Shown here: one piece after another, positions 11,701-21,632 of the stretch
How positions within the stretch are numbered: position 1 is the stretch's first letter
How the letters are laid out: each line of letters starts with the position of its first letter
NCBI GenBank assembly: GCA_903813345.2
Contig: CAIIXF020000006.1
Coordinates: 29,864,024 to 29,928,023 of the forward strand
Direction: 5' to 3'
Source: Owenia fusiformis
Taxonomy: Eukaryota; Annelida; Polychaeta; Sabellida; Oweniidae
Length of the DNA: 64,000 nucleotides
The notes under the pieces: model-generated
What the model was told of the DNA's origin: nothing
The model's input: only the letters and a program-made list of their open reading frames with translations
Database searches by the model: none
Made by a program: the position numbers and the translations under genes

Positions 11701-13550
11701 GAGGACCATTGGACATATTGAAGGAAAACTGGGTTGCAAAAGAAGATACTCCACCAACAGTTGTTGAATATGTAGTTAAAATGAGAGAGAAGCTGGACTC
11801 TTTACATAAGTTAGCAGAAAGCAATGCAGCAGATTCCAAGACAACACAGAAGAAATACTATGACAAGAAAAGCAAAGAATCTACTTTAGAACCTGGAGAT
11901 GAAGTCCTTCTATTACTGCCTACAAGTGAAAACAAACTTGAGATGAGATGGAATGGACCTTACAAAGTGAAACAACGCCATGGGAAAGTAAACTACGAAG
12001 TTGAAGTTGGCAACAAGACTAAGATTTACCATATCAATCTTCTTAGAAAATACACAGCCAGAGAGGAATATTGCTTCATGATGACAGAAGATGAAGATGA
12101 CAGCGATATTGAAGACGTCATGGTCATATCAACAAAACCAGATGTACAGATCAAGAAGTATGACTTGAATGCTGAGATGACAGCCAATCAAAATCAACAA
12201 ATGAAATCTCTCTTAGATGATTTCAATGATGTTCTTTCCAATGAACCTGGAAGAACAGACCTGATAAGACACCATGTTGACACTGGACAAGAGAAACCAC
12301 ATCGTCAACCAAGCTACAGAATCCCTCAGAGTCATCTAAAAACAGTGAAAGAAGAGTTGGATTCTATGCTGAAAGATGGTATAATAGAACCCTCTACAAG
12401 TGAATGGATATCAAATGTTGTTTTGATTCCAAAGAAAGACAATACAATCAGATTTTGTATAGACTTTCGGTACCTCAACAGTGTATCAAAATTTGATCAC
12501 TACCTGATGCCAAGAATAGATGACATTATAGACAAGCTTCAGAAAGCAAAGTGGATTACAGTTGTCGATCTTTGCAGAGGATTTTGGCAAATACTCCTTA
12601 CAGAAGAGTCGAGAGACAAATGTGCTTTTCGGACACCCTGGGGAATTTTCCAATTCATAGTGATGCCGTTTGGTCTCCATGGAGCCCCAGCAACCTTTCA
12701 AAGGATGGTAGATGAACTACTTAGAGGTGCAGAAGATTACATTGCAGCATATCTCGATGACATCATCATCTTCAGTGAAACATTCCAAGATCATCTTACC
12801 CACGTGGAAGACTTGATGAAAAGATTAAGAGAACATCATTTGACAGCAAAGCCTGCAAAATGCCAATTTGGATACCATGAAGTTGTGTATTGTGGACACA
12901 AAGTTGGCAAAGGAAGAGTAACACTAAAACCAAGTGCTATAGAAGCTATACAGAAGTTTGAAAGACCAGAAACAAAGTCCTTACTCAAGACATACCTGGG
13001 AATGACAGGATACTATAGACGCTTTGTTGAAGATTATGCTACAAAGGCCTACCCTTTAACAGAACTGACAAGAAGACAGATTCCTAAGAAGATACCATGG
13101 GATGACAAAGCAGAACATTCATTCCAAATTCTGAAGAAAGAGTTGTGTGAACACCCTATCCTAAGAACCCCAGATTTCAACTTGCAATTCATTGTGATGA
13201 CAGATGCATCTGACTATGGTATAAGTGGAATCTTATGTCAAACATTTGATGATGGAGAACATCCTGTGATATACCTTAGCAGAAAGATGATGCCAAGAGA
13301 ACGGAACTATGCTGTTATTGAAAAGGAATGCCTCGCAATGAAATGGGCCATTGAACAGCTGAGCTATTACCTGTTAGGAAGGGAATTTGTAGTTGTTACA
13401 GATCACAACCCTCTTGTTTGGTTGAAGAACATGAAAAACACTAACCCTAGACTCATGAGATGGTCTTTGTCACTGCAACAATACAGATTTACAGTGATAC
13501 ACAGGGCAGGTCGATACAACCAAAATGCAGATGCATTATCACGATTATGA
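8742..13550 (+). CDS. gag-pol polyprotein, Gmr1-like (gag-PR-IN-RT-RH)
   Basis: A single 1602-codon frame from the first ATG at 8742; an in-frame GTG six bases upstream is not a eukaryotic start. Order with approximate residues: charged coiled-coil-like gag (90-170), capsid-type region with a SCAN-like C-terminal part (240-330), three CCHC knuckles (from 372: CFKCQSFGHYSADC, CTKCLNLGHTAAEC, CENCKIFGHETSYC), aspartic protease LLIDTGSC (about 468), acidic linker, integrase HHCC zinc finger (from 765), DDE core with D near 837, D near 896 and E near 931, a GPY/F-like module (GPYKV), reverse transcriptase with YLDD (about 1336), RNase H with D near 1487, E near 1526 and D near 1552, ending in DALSRL. 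Gag and pol are fused without frameshift or stop. All catalytic motifs look intact. The protein would make the virus-like particle, cleave itself, copy the RNA and integrate the DNA. Confidence 0.93.
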   Translation: MPIDTRANTYSEKPDQGKDRKDKDQPQGAERKEEPFKEAMAESEDFHCDDDDLTKMEDPTKMKYPYMMQAPDAQPKMEGLGVQQGTDTTRMMQLMMDMFLKNNEATERRLRDMERARLEEIKQEREERRRLEEIRAQERQQEREDQRKLIEQLRKDKEQEGKRPKDPFITKLKDADDIEDFLTVFERTATMCNWKLEHWTLKLAPALSGKAQAAYVSLNAEDAMNYETVKAAILKRYSINEEAYRIRFRGLKRTEDEGIKAFAVRLTDVFNKWSKDATTIEDLGDLIIKEQLVSTLPSDVQLWVKEHDPKTSEDVIKLADNYLEARRQEGTDTPQTVYKPKKFGNRNNRDKDTTKSTNQADAFKQKPLESIQCFKCQSFGHYSADCSSAKTVNKCTKCLNLGHTAAECRTDTTKRCENCKIFGHETSYCKRGKKGYLCKSKNDIFSQYNRSRDGTVQGLMNNKKVKLLIDTGSCKTIVHKDLVEPDQVLSDDEITMTCVHGDHKSYPTTNVTFSIGDETFHVDAVVSDSVPTQVLLGQDVLRQLDKEKMDRYIYKKSTSSYVTTRQQWKDQLQDENEDKLLDECSDVKLTPAKEDESTLDSHDHNSEDDTQDAVQTEHNDNDSDDVKAAQTQHSDNKTDIDDADTSEFEGDELPFKFDDTIFLRRKADKIKKTRRQRRSERMKLQSKEKEEELGTIDVDCLKEMQNTDPTLKDVRKKILDSTDTNRDMPYFIRKDGLIYRISKTPLDEQLEQIVIPKGCRKQILDVAHSIPLAGHLGMQKTTNRITRRFFWPGIHKDISNYCKSCDKCQLIAKKKTMDRAPLIPLPVITEPFKKIAMDVIGPLVRSTKGNKYILCIGDYGTRYPEAVPMRNTDAKRIATELMTLFSRVGIAEVILTDQGTNFMSKTLKEVYRLLGITGVTSTPYHQQTDGQVEKFNGTLINMLRKFVADEPKLWDVYLPYVLFAYREVPNSSTGFSPFELLYGRDVRGPLDILKENWVAKEDTPPTVVEYVVKMREKLDSLHKLAESNAADSKTTQKKYYDKKSKESTLEPGDEVLLLLPTSENKLEMRWNGPYKVKQRHGKVNYEVEVGNKTKIYHINLLRKYTAREEYCFMMTEDEDDSDIEDVMVISTKPDVQIKKYDLNAEMTANQNQQMKSLLDDFNDVLSNEPGRTDLIRHHVDTGQEKPHRQPSYRIPQSHLKTVKEELDSMLKDGIIEPSTSEWISNVVLIPKKDNTIRFCIDFRYLNSVSKFDHYLMPRIDDIIDKLQKAKWITVVDLCRGFWQILLTEESRDKCAFRTPWGIFQFIVMPFGLHGAPATFQRMVDELLRGAEDYIAAYLDDIIIFSETFQDHLTHVEDLMKRLREHHLTAKPAKCQFGYHEVVYCGHKVGKGRVTLKPSAIEAIQKFERPETKSLLKTYLGMTGYYRRFVEDYATKAYPLTELTRRQIPKKIPWDDKAEHSFQILKKELCEHPILRTPDFNLQFIVMTDASDYGISGILCQTFDDGEHPVIYLSRKMMPRERNYAVIEKECLAMKWAIEQLSYYLLGREFVVVTDHNPLVWLKNMKNTNPRLMRWSLSLQQYRFTVIHRAGRYNQNADALSRL

Positions 13551-13853
13551 ATCTATTAAAACAGACATTAGTGAGAATAAAAGAAGTAGACATGAGGAAA
13601 AGTACAATTCTATGCATTTAAAGACATTTCATAGAAACACAATTGTAAAAAGTGCATAATTGAGGACATTTGAAATTTGAAGAAAGTGATCCTTAATTAG
13701 TGAAAGTTTTAATTTTTGGGAAAAGCAATCCCTGAGAATTAGTTAAATGGACAACTTTTTTTAACTTTTGGGGACAATCCATCCCTTAAAGAAGAAAGTC
13801 ATATCAGATGTGACTGTTTTATGGAAAACGATAGAAAAAGACCAAAAACAGTC
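13551..13853 (+). other. 3' untranslated part of the LTR element
   Basis: A purine-rich non-coding stretch between the gag-pol stop and the polypurine tract. No env or accessory frame is visible. Confidence 0.7.
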
Positions 13854-13870
13854 AAAAGAAAGGGGGAAGA
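13854..13870 (+). promoter_or_regulatory. Polypurine tract
   Basis: AAAAGAAAGGGGGAAGA abuts the 3' LTR. This is the expected plus-strand primer site. Confidence 0.8.
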
Positions 13871-14223
13871 TGTAATGTATATGGAACTAAAAGTTTTAAA
13901 GTTGATCAAAAGATGGCACTAGAGTATACTAAACTAGACTCAAAACTGAAAAGTGCAATCAGAGAAGCCAATTATGTTTTTGAAAAGAACAGTTAGTTCA
14001 CAAAGAGAAGTCAAAGCATCAACATGTAAATATTATGTGAAGATATAAAATAAGAAATAAGAACATAACGTTGTACAAATGAACCAAGAATCAAATAAGA
14101 GACTGAAATAAGCGACAACTATCAGACCTAGCGAGAGCATCAAAGGGGCCCCTCGTCATAACGTCCAGAACCCAAGATAGGCGTCGACAAGGTAGTATGA
14201 AACAAGATAATAACAACATTACA
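13871..14223 (+). repeat. 3' long terminal repeat
   Basis: 353 bp, same length and no visible difference from the LTR at 7084-7436. It is followed by the target duplication ATAGC. Confidence 0.95.
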
Positions 14224-14852
14224 ATAGCTAAATTACAAAACAAACTAAAATAAACAAAAGTTAGGATAAATGTAAATGTTTCTATTTTTACATAAACTGT
14301 TTCAATATGGTCATTTGATTACTTATTTTTTAAATTCAAAGTACTCCAAAGCATTTCTGTTTTGACTGTAAATGGTGTTATCATCCATTTTTCAAAATGG
14401 CCGCTGATGCAAGTGTAATGGGTATATCTGTATTTTAGGATCTATGTATAGGTTTTAGGGGTCAGGGATTCATTTATATTTAAATCTAAATCATCAAACA
14501 ATTACTTTTTGTAGAAATCCAAGATGGCCGCCAAAATTGGTGCCAAAACGAAAATGTGATTGTGTATTTGAGCTCAAAGAACAGTGATTTTGGAGACCAT
14601 GTTTAACCTAAAAAAAAGTTTAACAATAAAGTAAACCATCACCCTAGAGTAAACCAGTAGCCCATGGGCTGTTTCTGTATTTTTCTTTTATTGCTAGGTA
14701 TTAAAATAATTTGATATTTCAAAATACAGATCATTTTGTGTTAAACGTCGTGAAAAGGGCGGTGAACGGGATAAAACTCATATTCATTAATCGTAGTTCC
14801 AGATTTAGGTGAAAACTTTGGATTTTCAGAAGCATAAATCAGAGAGACTATA

Positions 14853-15469
14853 CAGGGTGTCAAATAAGTCCTGCCCCCCCCCCTCCTCTACAGCCTAAAC
14901 CAAGATATATTGTACCAAGTGTGATATATCATTTGAAAGTTCTTCCAAAGTTACGTTGATTGGCATATATCCGACATATGTCAATCAGTCTCACAAATTC
15001 TTACATTGTATCAACTGAGGTGACAGTAAGCCTAGAAACATGGCAATTTGGCGTATTTGGCAGGATTGTAAGAATCGGGTATAAGAAAAGTCAAAGAACC
15101 TAAAGATGACTACATATGTATATGGCAATGAATTTAACAAATCTCTGGATAGGGTTAGATGTGTAGAAAATAGAGGTGCTAGGAAAAATGGTGAAAACCT
15201 TTTTGTAACAAGTGGATTGTGAAAAAAATTAACTTTTTGACGTATTTCTGAGGCCATATCCTTCTCATTTTGACGCAATAAAAGCTGCTTAAGGAGGGTA
15301 CACTTACTATAAAGGACATCATGAAAATATAGGTGAATTTCATTTAAAATACTTCAGAGTTGGTGAGTTAACATAACTTTGGAGGATCTTTCCAATGGTA
15401 TATCACACTAGGTACCATCTATTAAGGTTTTAGCTGTAGCAGGGGGGACGGGACTTATTTGACACCCTG
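14853..15469. mobile_element. Mariner-type MITE, 617 bp
   Basis: The termini are CAGGGTGTCAAATAAGTCC and GGACTTATTTGACACCCTG inside TA dinucleotides (14851-14852, 15470-15471). C-runs follow the left terminus. There is no transposase frame. Confidence 0.8.
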
Positions 15470-15786
15470 TATTTCTTAGAAATACATTCCCCTATATTTT
15501 TGCGCGGAACCATTCGCCATATCTCGGAGGAAAGGAAGTAGTGCGTTCTCCATTATGATCTCCCCATGCATGAAAAAAGATTTCACGTTCATCTGATTTT
15601 TCAAAGTGAGTATACTGCTTTTAATATTATTTTTATATGCACACTAGTATCTTGTTGACCTATATTGAGCACTGTATTGATGTATGGCCACTTATTAGGG
15701 TCATAATTCAATCACGGAGTGTAGAGGCACGGATTCCAAACCAGGAAGTATTTTTGTGTCCATCTGCATCCTACACATCCCTACAT

Positions 15787-15829
15787 TCTATACATCCCTA
15801 CATCTTATCCAAATATGTTATTAATTAAT
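15787..15829 (+). repeat. 43-bp direct repeat, left copy
   Basis: It begins TCTATACATCCCTACATC and ends TTATTAATTAAT. It occurs again at 16905-16947, directly after the transposon end, with no difference seen. Confidence 0.85.
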
Positions 15830-15833
15830 TAAT

Positions 15834-16903
15834 AGGGTGTCCGGAAAGTAAAGATACAAACACTCTAATTTTAAGAGATTTAGGTTTCTTGTAATGAAAT
15901 TGCTACAGATTGTAGAGGAACCATATTACAATACATCTGCCAACTTTTATAACATACAGTCTAAACGTGTTAAAGTTACAGTTGTCATGGTTACCGTGGT
16001 GAGGGGTATGTGGAGCAGTTCCAGGATATCACTAAATTGCGATAAATTGCTAAAATATAACCATTTGAAACAGTGCTTATTTTGGTATTTCCTATCAATG
16101 TTTCGTTTTGTTCAATATTGTATTCTTGCTGCCATAGTATTCTCTTTAGTTTAATGATATCATTGATATATATCAGAACTATGTAATGTCACCAGTATAA
16201 TCAAAGAAAAAGTATATGTGCTTAGGAAAAGGGTCCCAGGATTAATAGAAGAGTCAACAGTCCACCTCCACAGTAAATGCACCAATTCACAAAGCAAAGA
16301 AAACAAATCTCACAATTGAATGTCTTAACATTGAACCTTTTTGTACAATGGTCAATATTTGGTCTGATAATGTCCCGTTGGACTTCTACATTAATGAATA
16401 TCTTAAAGCAATATTTCTTAGAAGTTCAACATGAAAATGAGATTCGGCTGGAAACCAATGTTAGCAGCAATCTTAGAGATGGGCAGCGGCGGTTTTGTCA
16501 GATCTTGGAATCACCAGTCAAAATGCACCAAGAATGTTAAGATAATGGTGGGAAATACATAATACCAGATACCAGAAGTAATGCCAAATGACTAAATAAT
16601 GTTACAGTACTAATCCTTTTGCTGCTGCGGTACATAATTTGATATATAATAGCAACAGATGACAAAGTGTCAAGATGATATGAACTGGAGAAAAGATTTA
16701 TAAAACATAATTGTGACACTGCTCCACATACCCGCGACTCCTGTCACCATAACAACCATAACTTTTTTATTTTGAAACTATTTGTCATGATATTTGCAGG
16801 ATAAATTGTTACAATGTCATTCTACAATCTGTAGCAATTTCATCTCACAACAGGTAAATCTATTGAAATTAGAGCATTTGTATCTTTACTTTCCGGACAC
16901 CCT
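15834..16903. mobile_element. Tc1/mariner-like element with long inverted repeats
   Basis: The left end AGGGTGTCCGGAAAGTAAAG is the exact reverse complement of the right end. Looser complementarity continues for about 190 bases, including ATGAAATTGCTACAGATTGT and the GGTATGTGGAGCAGT block. The interior has weak open frames (for example 16277-16540) but no transposase motif I can defend. Instead of a simple TA, a 43-bp direct repeat flanks the element. Confidence 0.7.
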
Positions 16904-16904
16904 G

Positions 16905-16947
16905 TCTATACATCCCTACATCTTATCCAAATATGTTATTAATTAAT
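16905..16947 (+). repeat. 43-bp direct repeat, right copy
   Basis: Same sequence as 15787-15829, starting one base after the element end. Confidence 0.85.
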
Positions 16948-17610
16948 GAAACATAATAGTGTAATCTTTGGATTTACAAAGTTGTGTGACATTTCATAAG
17001 TGTAAAAGTTGCTTTTGAAGCATTTTTCTAAAGCCATCTTCTTGGAAAAAATGATGAAAATGTATAATCTTTTAATTTGAAGTATGACCTGAATCGATTG
17101 CAAACTTCATATTTGCACATCTGATGTGATATACCATGCATTTGTGTCATATTGTGAAATTATCTAATTTGCAATCGATTCAGGTCATAGTGTATTTTAG
17201 GTATTTTTGTGAAAATCAATAGACACCAATGGCCTCCATTGGAATCTGATGGTATCCACATGTTAAGTCAATGGAGCACATCCAATGTCAAGCCAATACA
17301 CCCTTGCTGAACTTAATGATCTCAACCTCAGTCCATGTTGTTCCAAATGCTTATCGTATTATGTGACATTGTATTCTTTATGTTACACCTAAAAATGATT
17401 CATTTTGTTCATGGGGAAATCATAATGGAGAGTGCACTAGACCCTTTGTTCATTGTTATAAGAGAGAATGAGATAGACGGATTGACTCTGACTCTAGGCG
17501 GGTGGCTACGTCTGTTTGAACTTGGACCTTGGTCCAAAGTTGAGTTGAAATAATACCAAAAGAATTCATGCCATTTCGTATTTTATCTTATCTTATTTTA
17601 TCTTATCAAG
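16948..17610. other. Upstream or intronic sequence of the fibrinogen-domain gene
   Basis: No exon could be assigned. GAATCGATTGCAAACTTCAT and its partial inverse TTTGCAATCGATTCAGG form an inverted pair at about 17092 and 17170. A TTTTATCTTATC pyrimidine-rich run precedes the acceptor AG at 17609-17610. Confidence 0.45.
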
Positions 17611-19493
17611 GTCCAAACAATTGTAACAAGAATTCTAAAGGAGTGAACATAATACAGACAGAAAATGGTGCAAGATTCCTAGCAGTATGCGATGGTGAAT
17701 GGCTGGTTGTTGCCCACAGATTTGACGGCAGTGTGGATTTTCCATCTTTCTACCACACTTACGAAGTCGTAGATAGAGCAAATGTCAAATATGGCGAAAG
17801 CTTTGGTCATCCGCCTTCTGAGTATTTCATAGGTCTCAACAATCTTCAAGCAGCTGCCAATCAGGGCATGTACGAGATACGCTTTGAACTGACAACGTTT
17901 GACGGGGAGGTTAGAAATGCTGATTATCTGGAATTTGACATGCCTAATTATGTAGACGCAAGGATTTATGCATATCCGGGCTCCATTATTGTACGGTTTC
18001 TAATGAGGGTCCAATTTTATAGGGGAAACGCTGGAGATTGTAGAAAATGGGGCGCGGATTATAGATCGGTCCATAGAGCTTTCTGGTGGAATCCGCATGA
18101 TTATTACGATGATGAATATTATTATGACGATTTATGCTGTAACTTGTTTGGCGATTTCGACAATTTGTATTGGTCTGATTCATTGCGATCATATAGCTAC
18201 TACACCGACCCTACTCATATTGATAACACTATAAAAGAAATGAGAATCATGATACGACAACGTCGTATTGATCCTAACATATGTGGCAAAGATAAACCAA
18301 ACACAGAATTGAGTGGTGACCTCATTGCAAAATGTGAAGGCGATTGGTTAGTTGTGGCTCATAGATTTGATGGAAGTGTTGATTTCAATCGCAGTTGGTC
18401 TGAGTATAAAGCTGGATTTGGAAATACATCGGCAGAGTTCTTTATAGGCCTTGAACAGTTAAATTACATGACGTCGCGTAATATATTCCTTCTAAGAACT
18501 GAGACGACAGCATTGAACGGTTCTAAAAGCTATGAAGAGCATACAGGATTCGTAATTTATCAGGAAGACGAATTCTATCGTATGAATTTGCGTCGTTCTT
18601 ATTGTCGTCTTGAATTTTCAACTTTCGATAGGAATCAAAAATCGTGCACACTTGAAAAAGGACCTTTCTGGCACGAAGAAGACTGCTCTTATGTGTGCAC
18701 ACCATTTATATTTAACACCTATGGAAATTTTAAAACATCGTTCAAAGATATGAAAATGATGATTAAACCTGATTGGATCCCTTGCATGGAAGGCATTGAT
18801 GGTCTCAATACAATACAACTTGGCAATGAAAAATCTTTTGAGGCTCAATGTAATGATAGATGGTTAGTTGTAGCCCACAGATTTGACGGAAGCGTGGACT
18901 TTTATCGTTCAATGGGGGACTATAAATCTGGTTTCGGAAGTCCTCAAGGGGAATATTTTATTGGTCTCGATAACTTGTTTGAATTGTTGGAACACGAAAA
19001 TCATAGATACGTTTTAAGACTAACATTTACAACATGGGCTGGCGACACCGAGTTTGCTGAGTATTATGTTTTCCATGCATCTGAAAATAGCTTAAGACTT
19101 GAAGAGTATCGAGGCACTGGGTTAGATGTTATTGGGACAAATCACGAGTATCCGTATTCTTATGGTTACTATGATTATTACATGGAATACAATTTTGAAA
19201 CATGGGATACGACAAATACGATGTGCCCTCAACGTCAAAGGGGAGCGTGGTGGTACGAATTACATGGTCATTATGAACTTGAAGGTCAGGAATGTGGACG
19301 CGTCAACCCATTTGGGCACTATATGAATGGGTCTAAGTGTGACGTAAAATATGGTTGTATGGGCTGGATGGGTTGGCCAAGAGCGCTATTCAATGTGTCT
19401 GAGCGACAGGAGAACGAGGAACTCGACAATGGCTGGTACTCCTTCAAAGAAATGAAGTTTCTCATACGCCTTAGAACGCCTGAATGGGTATAG
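17611..19493 (+). CDS. Triple fibrinogen-related-domain protein, terminal exon
   Basis: A long exon opening after an AG at 17609-17610 in phase 1 and ending in TAG. The earlier in-frame ATG at 17568 encodes a low-complexity ILSYLILSY that is probably intron. It encodes three tandem fibrinogen C-terminal-type domains, each anchored by WLVVAHRFDGSVDF (nt about 17700, 18345, 18860) followed by EYFIGL or EFFIGL. These stand for the usual GGWTVIQRR.DGS and GEFWLGL blocks. Domains 1 and 3 keep an aromatic WW block before a Cys pair (FWW...CC; GAWWY...C). The canonical calcium-binding D-x-D-N-D is not clear in any domain. Secreted FReD proteins bind sugars or pathogens in many invertebrates, so a lectin or immune role is inference. 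No signal peptide lies in this exon, so 5' exons are missing from this call. No introns split the three domains. Confidence 0.8.
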
Positions 19494-20165
19494 ATTGGGA
19501 TCCACTAGGGGTGGCCGTAAGGATTTGGAGTTCATTATGTTTATATTTCAATGAAATGAAAATATATCAGTTTACCTAGCAAAAGAAAGTTTAGATTTGA
19601 ATCGGTAGTGGTAAAGTTCTTTTATTGAAATGAAAATAAATCATCAGTTTTATGACATTTCACAAGCAACGTAATGAACAAGTATGTTCAATGTATGATT
19701 TGCTGCCCAATGTACATCACAGCGGCGCACCAATTCCGGGTACATCCAATCCGTGGTATATTCGAAAACACGGTCCCTTCCCTTTACGCATGATACACTG
19801 GGGTTCGTTTTTGATACGATCGTAACTTACGATTCCCGAGAAAACACGAACGAGACTTGCGACCAAATCGTTACGACGGTTACAAAAACCGAGTAAGTGA
19901 TTATTAAATCACTGTTTGCAATTGAATGATTAGTCAAAACCGGGTCAGATGTCATGCATAGAGGTTATTTACTGAGAGGGATTGAATATTGGTTTTAGTT
20001 TATGATATTTCCCACAGGATCTGAAGGAAATATTATATTGTCACAAGGAATACACCCACATTCAATCCTGACCAGTAAATAAGGTTTTTATATTCGGAAG
20101 GATACATCCTTTATAGAGGTTGTATATTTGGTTTCTCAATTTTGAAGGAAATTGCATCAATTTTT
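19494..20165 (+). other. 3' flank of the fibrinogen-domain gene
   Basis: It contains a candidate polyadenylation signal at 19635-19640 and no further recognised coding sequence. Confidence 0.5.
19635..19640 (+). terminator. Polyadenylation signal AATAAA
   Basis: About 140 bases after the stop codon of the triple FReD exon, so a plausible 3' end for that transcript. Confidence 0.5.
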
Positions 20166-21525
20166 AGCTCACATGGTGAGCTTTTGCAATCGCTCACTTG
20201 TCCGTCTGTCTGTCTGTCTGTCCGTCCGTCCGTCCGTCTGTCTGTCTGTCCGTCAACAATAGTGGCACGTTTTAAAACCTCTGTCAATAGGATTCCTGTT
20301 TTAAGTTATTTCTGTTCAACATCAATACAGAAAACTCCCCTAGCTATGACTACTGGCTCAAAAGCTCGCCTATTTTCAAAATGGCTGCCATTTTTGTGTC
20401 GCGAAATTCACTTTTGACCCATTTCCTAGCTTTAGAAATAATTTCAGGTGTCCTATATGTAAAAATCCATGTCAATGTAAAGAGTAGATATATGAAATAA
20501 TTTTGTTACAAAAAATCAGCGAAAAATTATATCCATTTTTTTTATTTTCAGCCATTTTAGTTAACATTGATTTGTCCATCTGACTCGCAAAATCCACTTT
20601 TTCATCAACAACAGTGGCACGTTTTAAAACCTCTGTCGATAGGATTCCTGTTTTAAGTTATTTCTGTTCAACATCAATACAGAAAACTCCCCTGTGACTC
20701 CTGGCTCAAAAGCTCGCCTTATTTCAAAATGGCCGCCATTTTTGTCTCGCGAAATTCACTTTTTACCTATTTCCTAGCTTTACAAATAATTTCAGGTGTC
20801 CTAACATTGTAAAAATCCAAGTCAATGTAAAGAGTGGACCATTTGCCTTAAACCCTATGTCGATAGGATCCCTGTTTTAAGTTAATTTTGTTCAACATCA
20901 ATACAAAAAGCTCTCCTATGACTCTTGGTTCAAAAGCTCGACTATTTTCAAAATGGTCGCCATTCTTGTCTCGCGAAATTCACTTTTGGCCCATTTCCTA
21001 GCTTTACAAATAATTTCAGCTGTCCTGCACTGTAAAAGGCCATGTCACTGTAAAGAGTAGTTGTATGAAATAATTTTGTTACAAAAAATCGGCAAAATAT
21101 TATATCCGTTTTTTTTATTTTCTGCCATTTTAGTTAACATTGATTCGTCCATCTGTCTCTCAGTCAGTCCAAAATAGTGGCAAGTTTTAAACCTCTGTCA
21201 ACACTTTTTGAATCCTCTGTAGATAGGATTCCCGATTTAAAATATTTTTGTTCAACATCAATAAAGAAAAAAAACTGTGACTCCTGCTTCAAAATCTCGC
21301 CTATTTTCAAAATGGCCACCATTTTTGTCTCAGGAAATTCACTTTTGGCCCATTTCCTAGCCTTACAAATAAGTTCAGGTGTCCTGCATTGTAAAAAGCC
21401 ATGTCTTTGTAAAGAGTAGTTGTATGAAATAATTTTGTCACAAAAAATCTGCAAAAAATTATACCTGTCTTTTTTATTTTCACTTTTGAGCAACACCATG
21501 TGAGCCCAGTACCCACGGTACTAAT
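20166..21525 (+). mobile_element. Helentron-like element, family 2
   Basis: It starts with the hairpin AGCTCACATGGTGAGCT, then TTTTGCAATCGCTCAC and a (TGTC/CGTC)n run at 20200-20255. Four diverged tandem units of roughly 250-300 bp follow, each with TTCAACATCAATA, CAAAAGCTCGCC and AAAATGGCCGCCA. The end carries CACCATGTGAGC, the exact inverse of the first GCTCACATGGTG, and the hairpin GTACCCACGGTAC. The layout is the same as family 1 but the sequence is unrelated. No protein is encoded. The 111-codon and 96-codon minus frames here are shadows of the repeats. Confidence 0.6.
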
Positions 21526-21589
21526 TTTTGTAAAATTCAAAATAAATCCTATTTTTCGCCCTGACTGAAAACCGAATTCTTTTGGCGAT

Positions 21590-21632
21590 CGCACCACCCC
21601 CCCCCCCCCCCCCTCTCTCTCTCTCTCTCTCT
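21590..21632 (+). repeat. Poly-C and (CT)n microsatellite
   Basis: A run of about 17 C is followed by about ten CT pairs. It is flanked by CTGACTGAAA on both sides. Confidence 0.9.

Larger units (their letters stand above)
7079..14228 (+). mobile_element. Intact Gmr1-like Ty3/gypsy LTR retrotransposon
   Basis: Two 353-bp LTRs (7084-7436, 13871-14223), identical by eye, begin TG and end CA. They are flanked by the 5-bp target duplication ATAGC (7079-7083, 14224-14228). Inside are a primer binding site directly after the 5' LTR, a leader of 1.3 kb, one long gag-pol frame and a polypurine tract directly before the 3' LTR. Integrase precedes reverse transcriptase, the order of Ty1/copia, while the enzyme sequences are of Ty3/gypsy type. 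This combination defines the Gmr1-like group. No env-like frame is present. Identical LTRs and an open frame point to a recent insertion. Confidence 0.93.
6833..14368. mobile_element. TA-flanked mariner-type MITE, split by the LTR element
   Basis: The left arm from 6833 reads CAGTCAAAACAGGAATGCTT. The right arm ending at 14368 reads AGCATTTCTGTTTTGACTG. TA lies on both sides (6831-6832, 14369-14370). The arms are complementary for about 120 bases. Without the retrotransposon (7084-14223 plus one target copy) the unit is about 390 bp. It interrupts the Harbinger-like element, whose other copy lacks it. Confidence 0.75.
6704..14650. mobile_element. Harbinger-like element copy 1, interrupted, right end missing
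   Basis: The left terminus TAGGCGATCAGCCTGGGG matches the terminus of the complete relative at 24623-27866. Shared downstream blocks are CTAGAGTAAGAAAATATGTG, GATAGCATTG, then, after the nested insertions, ATTTTTCAAAATGGCCGC and repeated AAGATGGCCGCCAAAAT units up to about 14650. The matching right terminus (GGC...GCCTA) was not found, so the right end is deleted or diverged. Comparison with the other copy shows that the sequence between 6832 and 14369 was inserted later at a TA. Confidence 0.6.

Noticed and set aside
17335-17553. 72-codon frame upstream of the fibrinogen-domain exon as first exon
   Set aside because: No signal peptide or fibrinogen similarity and no convincing donor in phase 1.
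17568-17610. ATG at 17568 as start of the triple FReD protein
   Set aside because: The residues come from a TTTTATCTTATC run typical of an intron end, and a phase-1 AG acceptor follows directly.
20142-20417. 91-codon frame over the (TGTC/CGTC)n run
   Set aside because: Translation of a microsatellite and of the Helentron-like tandem core. The same sequence recurs out of frame downstream.
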